Assembly: GCA_944384415.1 (NCBI GenBank)
Contig: CALWTF010000003.1
Location: forward strand, 1 to 64,000
Direction: 5' to 3'
From: an uncultured Clostridia bacterium
Lineage (GTDB): Bacteria; Bacillota; Clostridia; Christensenellales; UBA1242
DNA: 64,000 bases
The translations under genes were made by a program, and so were the position numbers. The first letter of the stretch is position 1. Each line of letters begins with the position of its first letter. The notes under the pieces are model-generated. The model searched no databases, had not been told where the DNA came from, and saw only the letters and a program-made list of their open reading frames with translations. Of the stretch, positions 28,169 to 36,208 are shown piece after piece.

Positions 28169-28196
28169 CATATTTTTTATAATAAAAGCATACAAT
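28169..28196 (+). promoter_or_regulatory. Sigma-E type sporulation promoter of spoIVA
   Basis: CATATTT at 28169, 13-base spacer, CATACAAT at 28189-28196. This fits the mother-cell sigma-E consensus. The predicted start is near 28203, and AAAAGGAGA precedes the gene. Confidence 0.75.
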
Positions 28197-28225
28197 TAAT
28201 TGTCTTTAATAAAAAGGAGATTTGT

Positions 28226-29707
28226 ATGAAAAGTTCAAATATATATCACGACATAGCAAACAGAACAAATGGAGACATATATGTTGGTGTTGTTGGACCA
28301 GTTCGTGTAGGTAAGTCAACTTTTATAACCAAATTTATGGAAGAATTTGTTTTGCCTAATATATCAAATAAAAATGCAAAAGCTTGCGCTATTGATGAAC
28401 TTCCACAAAGTGCAGATGGTGTTAATATTATGACAACACAACCTAAATTTGTTCCAGCCGAATCGGTTAATGTTAAAGTTGGCGATAATGTTGAAATGAA
28501 TGTAAAAATGATTGACTGTGTTGGTTATCTTGTAGATGGTGCACAAGGACATGAGGAAGATAATAAGCCAAGAATGGTTAAAACACCTTGGAAAAAGGAG
28601 CCAATGCCATTTGAAAAGGCAGCAGAATTTGGTACACATAAGGTTGTAGCAGAGCATTCAACAATAGCAATATTAATGACAACAGACGGAAGTTTTGGAG
28701 AAATACCTCGTGAAAGTTTTGTTGAAGTAGAAAACAGGCTTGTGAAAGAGTTAAAAGAAGAAAATAAACCATTTGTAATTGTGTTAAATTCTAAATATCC
28801 GAAAGATGATGCCACACAAAAATTAGTTAAAAATTTAACTGAAAAGTATCAAGTAGGTGTTTGTGCCATAAAAGCTGATGAACTAAACGAAAAAGATGTT
28901 ACTGAAATTTTTGATAAAATGCTTGATGAATTCCCTTTGGCGGGAATAGAATTAAAAATGCCAAATTGGTTAACTGCACTTGATTTTGAAAACCCAATTA
29001 TATCTGAAATTGCAAATGAATTTAGAAAAGTTGGTGCTGATGTTCAAAAAATAGGTCAATTTGACAAAGGAACAGTTTTATTTCAAGAAAGTTCAAGATT
29101 TGAACCATTGGTTCAATCTAGTGTTGAGTTGGGGAAAGGTAAAGTTAAATTTGAACTAGTACCAAAACCAAACTTGTTTTATGAGGTGTTAAGTTCTCAG
29201 TGTGGAATAGAAATTAAAGATGAATTTGATTTAGTTTCAAATATGCGTGGGCTTGCTGAAGCTAAAACTAAATATGATAAAATGAAAGATGCCTTACAAC
29301 AAGTTGATGAAACAGGTTATGGTGTGGTTTTTCCAACAATAGAAGACCTTACTTTAGAAGACCCAGAACTAGTAAAACAAGGTGGCTCAAGATGGGGAGT
29401 TAAATTAAAAGCAACGGCACCTAGTTTGCATATAATGCGTGTTGATATTGAAACTGAAATTAATCCAATGGTTGGAACAGAACAGCAAGGTAATGATATG
29501 GTTGAATATCTTTCTGAACAAAGCAAAAATAATCCACAAGGAATTTGGCAAGCAAATATGTTTGGAAAGTCAATGCATCAACTAATGAGTGAGGGATTGA
29601 ACAGTAAATTAAACGCAATGCCTTTAGAGGCTCAAAAAAAGATGAGAAAAACTCTAACTAGAATAGTTAATGAAGGTAAAGGTGGAATTATTTGTATATT
29701 ATTGTAA
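28226..29707 (+). CDS. spoIVA: SpoIVA, spore coat basement-layer ATPase
   Basis: The 493-residue protein matches SpoIVA throughout: N-terminal DIANRTNGDIYVGVVGPVRV, Walker A GPVRVGKST (about 24-32), DCVGYLVDGAQG, and the C-terminal KGGIICILL. SpoIVA hydrolyses ATP to polymerise on the forespore outer membrane and is recruited by SpoVM to build the coat base. It is a marker of true endospore formers. The upstream promoter is of sigma-E type. In B. subtilis it follows gpsA; here it follows ftsZ. Confidence 0.97.
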   Translation: MKSSNIYHDIANRTNGDIYVGVVGPVRVGKSTFITKFMEEFVLPNISNKNAKACAIDELPQSADGVNIMTTQPKFVPAESVNVKVGDNVEMNVKMIDCVGYLVDGAQGHEEDNKPRMVKTPWKKEPMPFEKAAEFGTHKVVAEHSTIAILMTTDGSFGEIPRESFVEVENRLVKELKEENKPFVIVLNSKYPKDDATQKLVKNLTEKYQVGVCAIKADELNEKDVTEIFDKMLDEFPLAGIELKMPNWLTALDFENPIISEIANEFRKVGADVQKIGQFDKGTVLFQESSRFEPLVQSSVELGKGKVKFELVPKPNLFYEVLSSQCGIEIKDEFDLVSNMRGLAEAKTKYDKMKDALQQVDETGYGVVFPTIEDLTLEDPELVKQGGSRWGVKLKATAPSLHIMRVDIETEINPMVGTEQQGNDMVEYLSEQSKNNPQGIWQANMFGKSMHQLMSEGLNSKLNAMPLEAQKKMRKTLTRIVNEGKGGIICILL

Positions 29708-29739
29708 AAAATAATGTTTTAGTTTGAGTAAAAATAACT

Positions 29740-29771
29740 AAAAGGACGAATTAAAAATTTTCGTCCTTTTT
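29740..29771 (+). terminator. Terminator after spoIVA
   Basis: Eleven-base stem AAAAGGACGAA / TTCGTCCTTTT, followed by T-rich sequence. Confidence 0.88.
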
Positions 29772-29811
29772 ATATTCTAAATTAACCAACAAAAAAAGAC
29801 ATTAAAACTAT

Positions 29812-29839
29812 TTGCTTTTTGTATAAAATGTGATATAAT
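29812..29839 (+). promoter_or_regulatory. Promoter for ftsH
   Basis: TTGCTT at 29812, 16-base spacer, TATAAT at 29834-29839. Confidence 0.65.
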
Positions 29840-29874
29840 GCGAAATATATTATGAATAAAGTGAGGACTTTAAA

Positions 29875-32130
29875 TTGGAACAAAATAATATGCAAAGAAA
29901 AAAGCCGTTCCCAGTGTTTTCAGTTATTATGATGATTCTTTTGGTGTTTGTTTTAATAGCAATTTTTATGCCACAAGATTCTGATAAAAAAATTGAAGAA
30001 AGTGAATTTAAACAATTTGTAACTGAACACCAAGTTGAACGAGTTTATATTTATGGTGCAACAGTTAAAGGTTTGTTTGTTGATAGCAAAACCACTGTAA
30101 AAGATAAAAGCAAATTTCCAACTCAATTTGACTTCTATTTTACAGTTTCTACAAGTGGTGGTGTAGATAGAATTATTGAATATATTGACAATTATAACAG
30201 CGATGAAGCTAATGTTGATTATGCTGACATAACTTATACATCAGAGCCACAAGGTGAAAGTTGGTTGCAAACTTTACTGCCATTTATTTATATTGGTTTG
30301 ATTATTTTACTTGCGGTGCTTGTTTTCCGTTCATTAAATCGTATCAATGGTAAAAATATGGATTTTGGTCGTAATAAGGCCCGTATGGAAAATAATCTTA
30401 AAGTAAGATTTGATGATGTTGCTGGTTGTGAAGAAGAAAAACAAGAAATGCAAGAAGTTGTTGAATTTTTGAAAAATCCTAAAAAATTTACCGCACTTGG
30501 TGCTAGAATTCCAAAGGGTGTTTTGCTTGTTGGCCCACCAGGAACTGGTAAAACATTGTTAGGAAAGGCAATTGCAGGTGAAGCTGGCGTTCCTTTCTAT
30601 TCAATAACTGGTAGTGATTTTGTTGAAATGTTTGTTGGTGTTGGTGCTGCTCGTGTTCGTGATTTGTTCGAAACAGCTAAAAACAATTCTCCTTGTTTGA
30701 TTTTTATTGATGAAATTGATGCAGTTGGTAGACAGCGTGGAACTGGTTTAGGAAACACAAATGATGAGCGTGAACAAACATTAAATCAATTGCTTGTTCA
30801 AATGGATGGTTTTGAAAGCAGTGAAGGAATTGTGGTGTTAGCAGCAACTAACAGACCAGATGTTTTAGACCCTGCATTGTTGCGTGCCGGAAGATTTGAC
30901 CGTAGAATTGTGGTGAATCCTCCAAATGCAAAAGCAAGAGAAAAGATTTTAAAATTGTATGCTAAAAATAAGCCAATGGCAGAAAACATTGATTATGAAA
31001 AAATTGCAAAAGTTTTGTATGGTGAAACAGGTGCTACAATTGAAAATGTATTAAATGAAGCTGCTATTTTAGCGGCAAGAGATAATCGTTCACTTATCAC
31101 TCAAGATGATATTATGGAAGGTATTTCTAAGGTAGCTATGGGGCCTAAAAAGGTTAGTCAAAAATTAAGCAAAAAAGATAAAGAAGCAACTGCTTATCAC
31201 GAAGCTGGTCATACCATAGTTGCAAAAACTTTGGAAACATTTAAAAATGATGTGCAAGAGGTAACAATTATTCCTCGAGGAATTGCTCTTGGTGTTACTT
31301 TCCATGTACCACTTGAAGAAAGCAATTCAATTACGAAAGAATATTTATACAACTATATTGAATTAGCTTTGGGTGGTTGGGCTGCTGAACAAGTTGTTTA
31401 TGGACATCATACTGCTGGTGTTTCAAATGATATAAAAGAAGCAACTCAAATGGCAAGGCGTATGGTTGTTGAATTTGGAATGAGTGATAAAATTGGTCCT
31501 GTATTCTGTGCTGGTGATGGGGAAGTGTTCTTGGGTCGTGATTATCAAACACATTCAGCATCAAGTGAAAAAACTGCAAGCATAATTGATGAGGAGATAA
31601 AATCAATTATGGAAAAATGTTTAGCTCGGGCAATAAAACGCATTGAAAAATACAGACCTATATTAGAAGAAATGATGAAAGTTTTAGTTGAAAAAGAAAC
31701 AATTTATTCAGAAGAAGTTCAATTGTTAATGGAAGGTAAATCAGCGGAAGAAGTAATAGAAAAAATGGATGAAAAAGCAAAAATTCGTGAAGAAGCTGAT
31801 AAAAAAGCAAGAGAAGAAAAGCAACAAAAAGACTTAGAAGCCGTTAAAATTGAAGACCAGAAAGTAAAAATTTTACGGGAAAAAGCACTAGCTGCTTTTA
31901 ATGGGGTTGATTCAACAAAAACAAATGAAAAATCTGTTGTTGAACAAGAAACTGATGTGTTAAAAAATGATGAAAAAACTGAAACTAAAACAGAAAAAGT
32001 TGAACAATCAAATGATGAAAAAGTTTCAACAATAATTGAAGGTGATGCTACAAGCATTAAGCCAAATAAAAAAACAACAAAAAAATCTACTGAAAGTAAA
32101 AAAGCAACAGATAAAACAAACAAAGAATAA
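29875..32130 (+). CDS. ftsH: FtsH, membrane AAA+ zinc protease
   Basis: Degrades damaged membrane proteins and short-lived regulators. The TTG at 29875 is taken as the start because GAGG at 29863 is 8 bases upstream, while the next ATG (29890) is too far. Two membrane helices (about 14-34 and 135-157) flank an external domain. The AAA motifs are GPPGTGKT near 220, then DEIDAVGR, then [17 protein letters not shown] (SRH), and the zinc motif HEAGHTIV is near 441. The last 110 residues are a Lys/Glu-rich tail, longer than usual. Confidence 0.97.
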   Translation: MEQNNMQRKKPFPVFSVIMMILLVFVLIAIFMPQDSDKKIEESEFKQFVTEHQVERVYIYGATVKGLFVDSKTTVKDKSKFPTQFDFYFTVSTSGGVDRIIEYIDNYNSDEANVDYADITYTSEPQGESWLQTLLPFIYIGLIILLAVLVFRSLNRINGKNMDFGRNKARMENNLKVRFDDVAGCEEEKQEMQEVVEFLKNPKKFTALGARIPKGVLLVGPPGTGKTLLGKAIAGEAGVPFYSITGSDFVEMFVGVGAARVRDLFETAKNNSPCLIFIDEIDAVGRQRGTGLGNTNDEREQTLNQLLVQMDGFESSEGIVVLAATNRPDVLDPALLRAGRFDRRIVVNPPNAKAREKILKLYAKNKPMAENIDYEKIAKVLYGETGATIENVLNEAAILAARDNRSLITQDDIMEGISKVAMGPKKVSQKLSKKDKEATAYHEAGHTIVAKTLETFKNDVQEVTIIPRGIALGVTFHVPLEESNSITKEYLYNYIELALGGWAAEQVVYGHHTAGVSNDIKEATQMARRMVVEFGMSDKIGPVFCAGDGEVFLGRDYQTHSASSEKTASIIDEEIKSIMEKCLARAIKRIEKYRPILEEMMKVLVEKETIYSEEVQLLMEGKSAEEVIEKMDEKAKIREEADKKAREEKQQKDLEAVKIEDQKVKILREKALAAFNGVDSTKTNEKSVVEQETDVLKNDEKTETKTEKVEQSNDEKVSTIIEGDATSIKPNKKTTKKSTESKKATDKTNKE

Positions 32131-32197
32131 TAATGAAGTTGACAAAAGTTATTATTTGTTTTATGCTTATTGAAAATAAATCAAAAGTGAGAAAATT

Positions 32198-32794
32198 ATG
32201 AGTGTTAAAAAAATTGTGTCATATGTAGGGTTGGGGGTTATTGCAGCAATAATAATTTGTGTTATAATTTTGGCGTGTATCCCTGTTAGAATAATGCCTA
32301 ATTTTGAAAATATGAAACCAAATGAAATAAAAATTTATAATAGTGATAGTGAATCTTATATTATAACAAACAACAGTGCAAGTACTGAAGAATTTAACAA
32401 TATTTTTAATAAAGTAAATGATATGGCAACATACTCTGTTCTTGATTCGTTATTTATGGGTGTTATGGGTGAAAATTATGTTGTTAAAAGCACTTCAAGT
32501 TCTAGCAAAAATTTAAGCACATTAATTAGTGAAAATGATTATGTAATTCAATTTGATTGGGCTGAATCTCAACAAATAAAAAATGCTGATGGAACTGATT
32601 ATTCTCAGTCTACGCAAGCAAATTTTAAAAAAGCTTTAATTGGTATTTCAAACAATGCAAATGCAAAAGAAGTTTATATTTATCTTTATACTTCGTTAGA
32701 AACAACAACAGCTTATTATGCATATGTTATTTATGCAAATACTCAAAATGTTTATAACTATTGTGAAAATTTAGATAATTCACTATTTGCATAG
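32198..32794 (+). CDS. Unknown single-pass membrane protein, 198 residues
   Basis: Residues 8-28 form a membrane helix ending LACIPVR; the Cys there is not in a typical lipobox. The rest is Ser/Asn-rich and probably outside the cell, with a few alternating beta-like strands (YVIQFDWAESQ, EVYIYLYTSLETTTAYYAYVIYA). No family was recognised. It sits 67 bases after ftsH, with GTGAG before the ATG, and is followed by a clear terminator, so it may be the last gene of the ftsH unit. Confidence 0.65.
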   Translation: MSVKKIVSYVGLGVIAAIIICVIILACIPVRIMPNFENMKPNEIKIYNSDSESYIITNNSASTEEFNNIFNKVNDMATYSVLDSLFMGVMGENYVVKSTSSSSKNLSTLISENDYVIQFDWAESQQIKNADGTDYSQSTQANFKKALIGISNNANAKEVYIYLYTSLETTTAYYAYVIYANTQNVYNYCENLDNSLFA

Positions 32795-32797
32795 TAT

Positions 32798-32822
32798 AAA
32801 AAAGGCTTAAAAGCCTTTTTTC
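32798..32822 (+). terminator. Terminator after the 198-residue protein gene
   Basis: AAAAAAGGCT / AGCCTTTTTT stem, TAAA loop, then T. Confidence 0.87.
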
Positions 32823-32856
32823 TTTGTTTAAAATAAAAAAATCGATATTAATTTTA

Positions 32857-32885
32857 TTGCCAAATTTTATATTGTGTGTTATAAT
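32857..32885 (+). promoter_or_regulatory. Promoter of the 6S-like RNA candidate
   Basis: TTGCCA at 32857, exactly 17 bases, TATAAT at 32880-32885. The start is expected near 32892. Confidence 0.7.
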
Positions 32886-32891
32886 GCAACT

Positions 32892-33078
32892 AGTTAGTTA
32901 ATGGGCTTATGTGGAGGACGAATGGTTACAAGCAACATGATTCATTTAATATAGCAGCAGTGTCACAATGTTGATTAACATGGTGTTACATTGTTAATAA
33001 CTATTTTAAATGTTCAGTTGCTTGTTTTTGTTTATTAAGCATAAGTGTTAACTTATAAACCGCTGTGAAAGCGTTTTT
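32892..33078 (+). ncRNA. Candidate 6S-like regulatory RNA, about 187 nt
   Basis: The region is framed by a good promoter and a terminator-like hairpin and folds as a rod. The closing stem is AGTTAA (32896) with TTAACT (33048) plus CTTATG (32906) with CATAAG (33040). A large open bubble of 16 bases on the left and 14 on the right follows. The upper arm is ACAAGCAAC (32928) with GTTGCTTGT (33017), TGA with TCA, and CATTTAA (32943) with TTAAATG (33006), ending in a small hairpin ATGTT-GATT-AACAT. Length and layout match 6S RNA, which mimics an open promoter and binds RNA polymerase. An alternative is a leader for the downstream ATPase with a 10-codon ORF (ATG 32922 after GGAGG). Confidence 0.5.
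33057..33078 (+). terminator. Terminator-like hairpin at the end of the 6S-like RNA
   Basis: AAACCGCT / AGCGTTTT with one bulged C, a GTGAA loop and five T, immediately followed by the AAAGGAG of the next gene. Confidence 0.55.
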
Positions 33079-33093
33079 AAAGGAGTTAATTTT

Positions 33094-34866
33094 ATGAAAC
33101 TAAAACTGTTTAGAGTACAAAATTTCCGTTCATTTTTAGATTCTGGTTGGATTAATTGTCAGGATATTACAACATTAGCAGGTGTAAATGAAGCTGGAAA
33201 AAGTAATTTATTAAAAGCTTTGTGGAAGTTAAAACCTGCCTTTCAATCTGATAATAAAATTTTACATACCGATTTACCACGAGACCGTTTTGACGAGATT
33301 ATGGAAAGTAACGAATTACCAGTGTTTGTTACTGCAAAATTCAAATTTGAACCACGAGATTTAGGTTTATTAAAAAAATATTTTCCAACAATAAAACCTT
33401 TTGATTCTTGTATAGTGTCAAGAACTTTAAGTGGTAAATATATTGTTGAAGTTCCAGTAAATGTTCCTGATGAACAAAAAGCTAAATTGCATAATTTTAT
33501 AATTAAAATAATGCCAGGATTTATTTATTATAGTAATTATGGGAATTTAGATAGTAACATTTATTTACCACAAATGTTATCAAAATTTAATAAAAGTGGT
33601 GTTGCTACATCATCAAGTACAAAGCGTAGAACAATAAAATTATTATTGCTTTATATTGGAATTACGCCAGAAATGTTGAAAAACGATATGAATGTATTAT
33701 TTAATGATGAAGATACAACCAAATTGTCGGCACAAAAGCTTGCTGAAATTACAAGTAAGAAAGAAGAATATAAACAATTATTTGATGAAGCTGGGAAAAG
33801 ATTAAGTCAAGAATTTTCTGCCATTTGGCATCAAGGAACTTATAAATTTGAGTTTACCTTTGAAGGTTCAAATTTGCGTATTTGGGTGACTGATGAAAAA
33901 GGCAACAGAGCACCTCTTGAAGAACGAAGTGTAGGTATGCAATGGTTTTTATCATTTTTCCTTGTATTCACAATGGAAAGCAAACACTTTTATACAAACA
34001 CTATTTTATTATTAGATGAAAGTGGAATGACTTTACATAGTCTTGCTCAAAAAGATTTGGTTTATTTGTTTGAACAATTAGCAAATAAAAATCAAATTAT
34101 TTATTCTACTCACAGTAGTTTTATGATTCCAACTGAACACTTAAACCGTACAAAAATTATATTTAAAGATGATATGGGACATAGTGTAGTGAATAATGAT
34201 TTACGGTTAAATCAAGATAGAAGCAATGCAGCTTCATTATTTCCTGTTCAAAGTGCAGTAGGTATTGAGATTTCACGCTCTATTTTAAATGGTGCAACAC
34301 CTGTTGTTGTAATAAATAACAGTGACCAAATTTTGTTATCAGCAATAAAAAATTATTTATCTGGCAAAGGTTTGTTTCAATCAGTTTATGATACAGTTTT
34401 TGTTTCCACAGGTGTTAATGGTTTGGATGGAACTACACAAGTTCTTTCTGAAGGACACGAACTACCAGTTGTATTCCTTTCTGATGATGCAGTTAGTGAA
34501 AAAATGCGTGAACATTTGTGCAATCATTCATATAAAAATTGCCCTGAAAGAGTGTTTACAGTAAATCAATTTGGAAATTTCTCAACCCTTGAAGATTGCA
34601 TTCCTTACGAAATTTTTGCTAGAGGTGCTGGAAATTATATAGCTAAAATTTTAGATAGTAATTTTGAATTAGATACAGAAGAAAGTTTCTTGATTCAACT
34701 TGAAAGATATGCTGAAGAGAAGAAATATACTTTACCAGATAATTATCGTGAAGAAATAGCATTAAGAGTTAAAAAATATTTTCAACGAAATTATGATGCT
34801 TTAAAAATAACAAGAAATACAAAGAAATTATGGCAAAATATCTTGAATGCCTTAACATTTAATTAA
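33094..34866 (+). CDS. OLD-like AAA ATPase with degenerate Toprim region
   Basis: The 590-residue protein opens with an SMC/ABC-type ATPase: KLKLFRVQNFRSFLDSGWI, Walker A GVNEAGKS near 31-38, a Walker B region ILLLDESG near 305, and the His loop STHSSF near 338. In place of the canonical OLD Toprim motif with a conserved Glu, the C-terminal domain has TPVVVINNSDQILLSAI near 402 and VVFLSDDAVSEK near 462. The Glu is replaced by Asn, so nuclease activity is doubtful. OLD-family proteins act in DNA processing or phage defence; the role here is unknown. It stands alone with no partner gene. Confidence 0.75.
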   Translation: MKLKLFRVQNFRSFLDSGWINCQDITTLAGVNEAGKSNLLKALWKLKPAFQSDNKILHTDLPRDRFDEIMESNELPVFVTAKFKFEPRDLGLLKKYFPTIKPFDSCIVSRTLSGKYIVEVPVNVPDEQKAKLHNFIIKIMPGFIYYSNYGNLDSNIYLPQMLSKFNKSGVATSSSTKRRTIKLLLLYIGITPEMLKNDMNVLFNDEDTTKLSAQKLAEITSKKEEYKQLFDEAGKRLSQEFSAIWHQGTYKFEFTFEGSNLRIWVTDEKGNRAPLEERSVGMQWFLSFFLVFTMESKHFYTNTILLLDESGMTLHSLAQKDLVYLFEQLANKNQIIYSTHSSFMIPTEHLNRTKIIFKDDMGHSVVNNDLRLNQDRSNAASLFPVQSAVGIEISRSILNGATPVVVINNSDQILLSAIKNYLSGKGLFQSVYDTVFVSTGVNGLDGTTQVLSEGHELPVVFLSDDAVSEKMREHLCNHSYKNCPERVFTVNQFGNFSTLEDCIPYEIFARGAGNYIAKILDSNFELDTEESFLIQLERYAEEKKYTLPDNYREEIALRVKKYFQRNYDALKITRNTKKLWQNILNALTFN

Positions 34867-34893
34867 TGCTTTTGAATAAATTTGCATTAATAC

Positions 34894-34922
34894 TTGCAAA
34901 ATAAAGATTAAAATGATATAAT
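34894..34922 (+). promoter_or_regulatory. Promoter for the 176-residue protein gene
   Basis: TTGCAA at 34894, 17-base spacer, TATAAT at 34917-34922. Confidence 0.7.
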
Positions 34923-34948
34923 CAAACTATAGAACTTGGGGGTGAATT

Positions 34949-35479
34949 ATGGCAGGAAAAACTCAAACAGCAATTGTGTTAGATAAAGGTCTGGGTTTGT
35001 CTCATTGCACTTTAACAAGCAAGGGGCGAATTTATAATGTGCCTTTTGAAAAATTTGCAATAATGCCAGAAGATTTAGAAATTGGTCAGCGTGTAGTTTT
35101 AGAAACAAAAGCAGGAAAGTTATTTACAACACAAGCTTTGGAACCAGTTGAAAAACGAATTAATAATTTAACTGAAGAATCTCTATATGTTTACACTCAA
35201 CCTCAGTTTGACCAAGTTAATCAAAATGCTATTCTTCGCCGACTTTTAAAAGCTTCAATTTCTATTTTAAAAGATGAAGTGGTTACTAAAAAATCTGAAA
35301 GTTTAAATAAAGAAAATTTAGTTAGAATTTTAACAGGCGAATGTAATAATGTTGCACGCAGACCAATACAAGAAATAAACGCAAGAATGATTCATTCAGC
35401 AACATGTACAAGTCCTTTTGTTAAATGTGTTCATACTCAAGGATTACAAAAACAACGCACAATTGGAAGGCAAGCCTAA
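34949..35479 (+). CDS. Unknown 176-residue protein, distantly similar to its neighbour
   Basis: The N-terminal third (about 5-65) is a beta-rich module, TAIVLDKGLGLSHCTLTSKG, then YNVPFEKFAIMPEDLEIGQRVVL. It matches the same region of the next gene in spacing and in the Y-x-PF-x-KF and L-x-x-GQ-x-V positions. The second half is helical and ends with CTSPFVKCVHTQGLQKQRT. It has no signal or membrane segment. The small beta module recalls OB-like or S1-like folds, but this is only an impression. ATG follows TTGGGGGTGAATT. It has its own promoter and terminator. Confidence 0.65.
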   Translation: MAGKTQTAIVLDKGLGLSHCTLTSKGRIYNVPFEKFAIMPEDLEIGQRVVLETKAGKLFTTQALEPVEKRINNLTEESLYVYTQPQFDQVNQNAILRRLLKASISILKDEVVTKKSESLNKENLVRILTGECNNVARRPIQEINARMIHSATCTSPFVKCVHTQGLQKQRTIGRQA

Positions 35480-35494
35480 AGCTTGTCTTTTTTT
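35467..35494 (+). terminator. Terminator at the end of the 176-residue protein gene
   Basis: AAGGCAAGC / GCTTGTCTT with one G-U pair around CTAAA, which holds the stop codon, then T. Confidence 0.82.
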
Positions 35495-35503
35495 ATTATA
35501 ATA

Positions 35504-35531
35504 TTGACTAACTAATATTTTTTGATATAAT
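35504..35531 (+). promoter_or_regulatory. Promoter for the 208-residue protein gene
   Basis: TTGACT at 35504, 16-base spacer, TATAAT at 35526-35531. Confidence 0.68.
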
Positions 35532-35555
35532 AAATATCAAGGAAGGTGAAATATT

Positions 35556-36182
35556 TTGAAAAATCCTGTTGAATTAAATGAAACTGTTACAGCATTAATT
35601 GTTTCTGCTAATAATGATGGCAATGTTTTATTGTTAGATAAAAAGCATTTTTCTGAATTAAAATATATACCTTTTGCTAAGTTTAATAATAGTCCATTTG
35701 TTTTATTGCCTGGTCAAATTGTTGAATTTAAGTTTGATGGAGAAAAATTTTCATATTCTGATTTTAATCCTGAAAACAAAGGTTTTAATAATCGTGTTGA
35801 AACTGTTGTTGAGTTTGCAGGAAGGGTTAGAAGTATTTTTGATGATAAAACATTAAGTTATGTCAATCAGAGAAAAGGTGAAAATTGTTTATATTATCTT
35901 AATCAGACATTAAATAACATAGCCGATGAATTACAATTTGATGAAGTTAAAGATTTGCAACTTGACTTGGTTATAGAACAACAAACTGCAATTTCATTAG
36001 GAAAAAATATTTCTGAACATTATGGTTTAAATGAAAAAACCGGTGGCACAAAAATAAATGTTAAAAACAATGCAATTGGCATTTATGATTCTATAGTAAA
36101 GCAATCAAATATAATGAAATCAATTGTTAAAAGCAATATGTGTAAAAAAGTTGATTCTGTTGTTAGACAAACAACATTATAA
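35556..36182 (+). CDS. Unknown 208-residue protein, distantly similar to the preceding one
   Basis: It starts with TTG after AAGGAAGGTG. Residues 8-70 repeat the module of the gene before: TALIVSANNDGNVLLLDK, YIPFAKFNNSPFVLLPGQIVEFKF. The rest is a long helical region with no recognised family (ELQFDEVKDLQLDLVIEQQ), ending in a Lys/Ser-rich helix NIMKSIVKSNMCKKVDSVV. The function is unknown. A 76-base gap separates the two genes and each has its own promoter, so they may respond to different signals. It lies 26 bases before metG, which may be cotranscribed. Confidence 0.65.
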   Translation: MKNPVELNETVTALIVSANNDGNVLLLDKKHFSELKYIPFAKFNNSPFVLLPGQIVEFKFDGEKFSYSDFNPENKGFNNRVETVVEFAGRVRSIFDDKTLSYVNQRKGENCLYYLNQTLNNIADELQFDEVKDLQLDLVIEQQTAISLGKNISEHYGLNEKTGGTKINVKNNAIGIYDSIVKQSNIMKSIVKSNMCKKVDSVVRQTTL

Positions 36183-36208
36183 ATATATTAAATTTTCAGG
36201 AGTTAATT

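Noticed and set aside
31331-32123. Minus-strand ORFs opposite ftsH
   Set aside because: They are shadows of the coding strand, with no ribosome-binding site or family match.
36183-36208. T-box riboswitch before metG
   Set aside because: The 26-base gap holds only a ribosome-binding site. No GGTGG/T-box sequence or terminator was found, and the same is true before valS.
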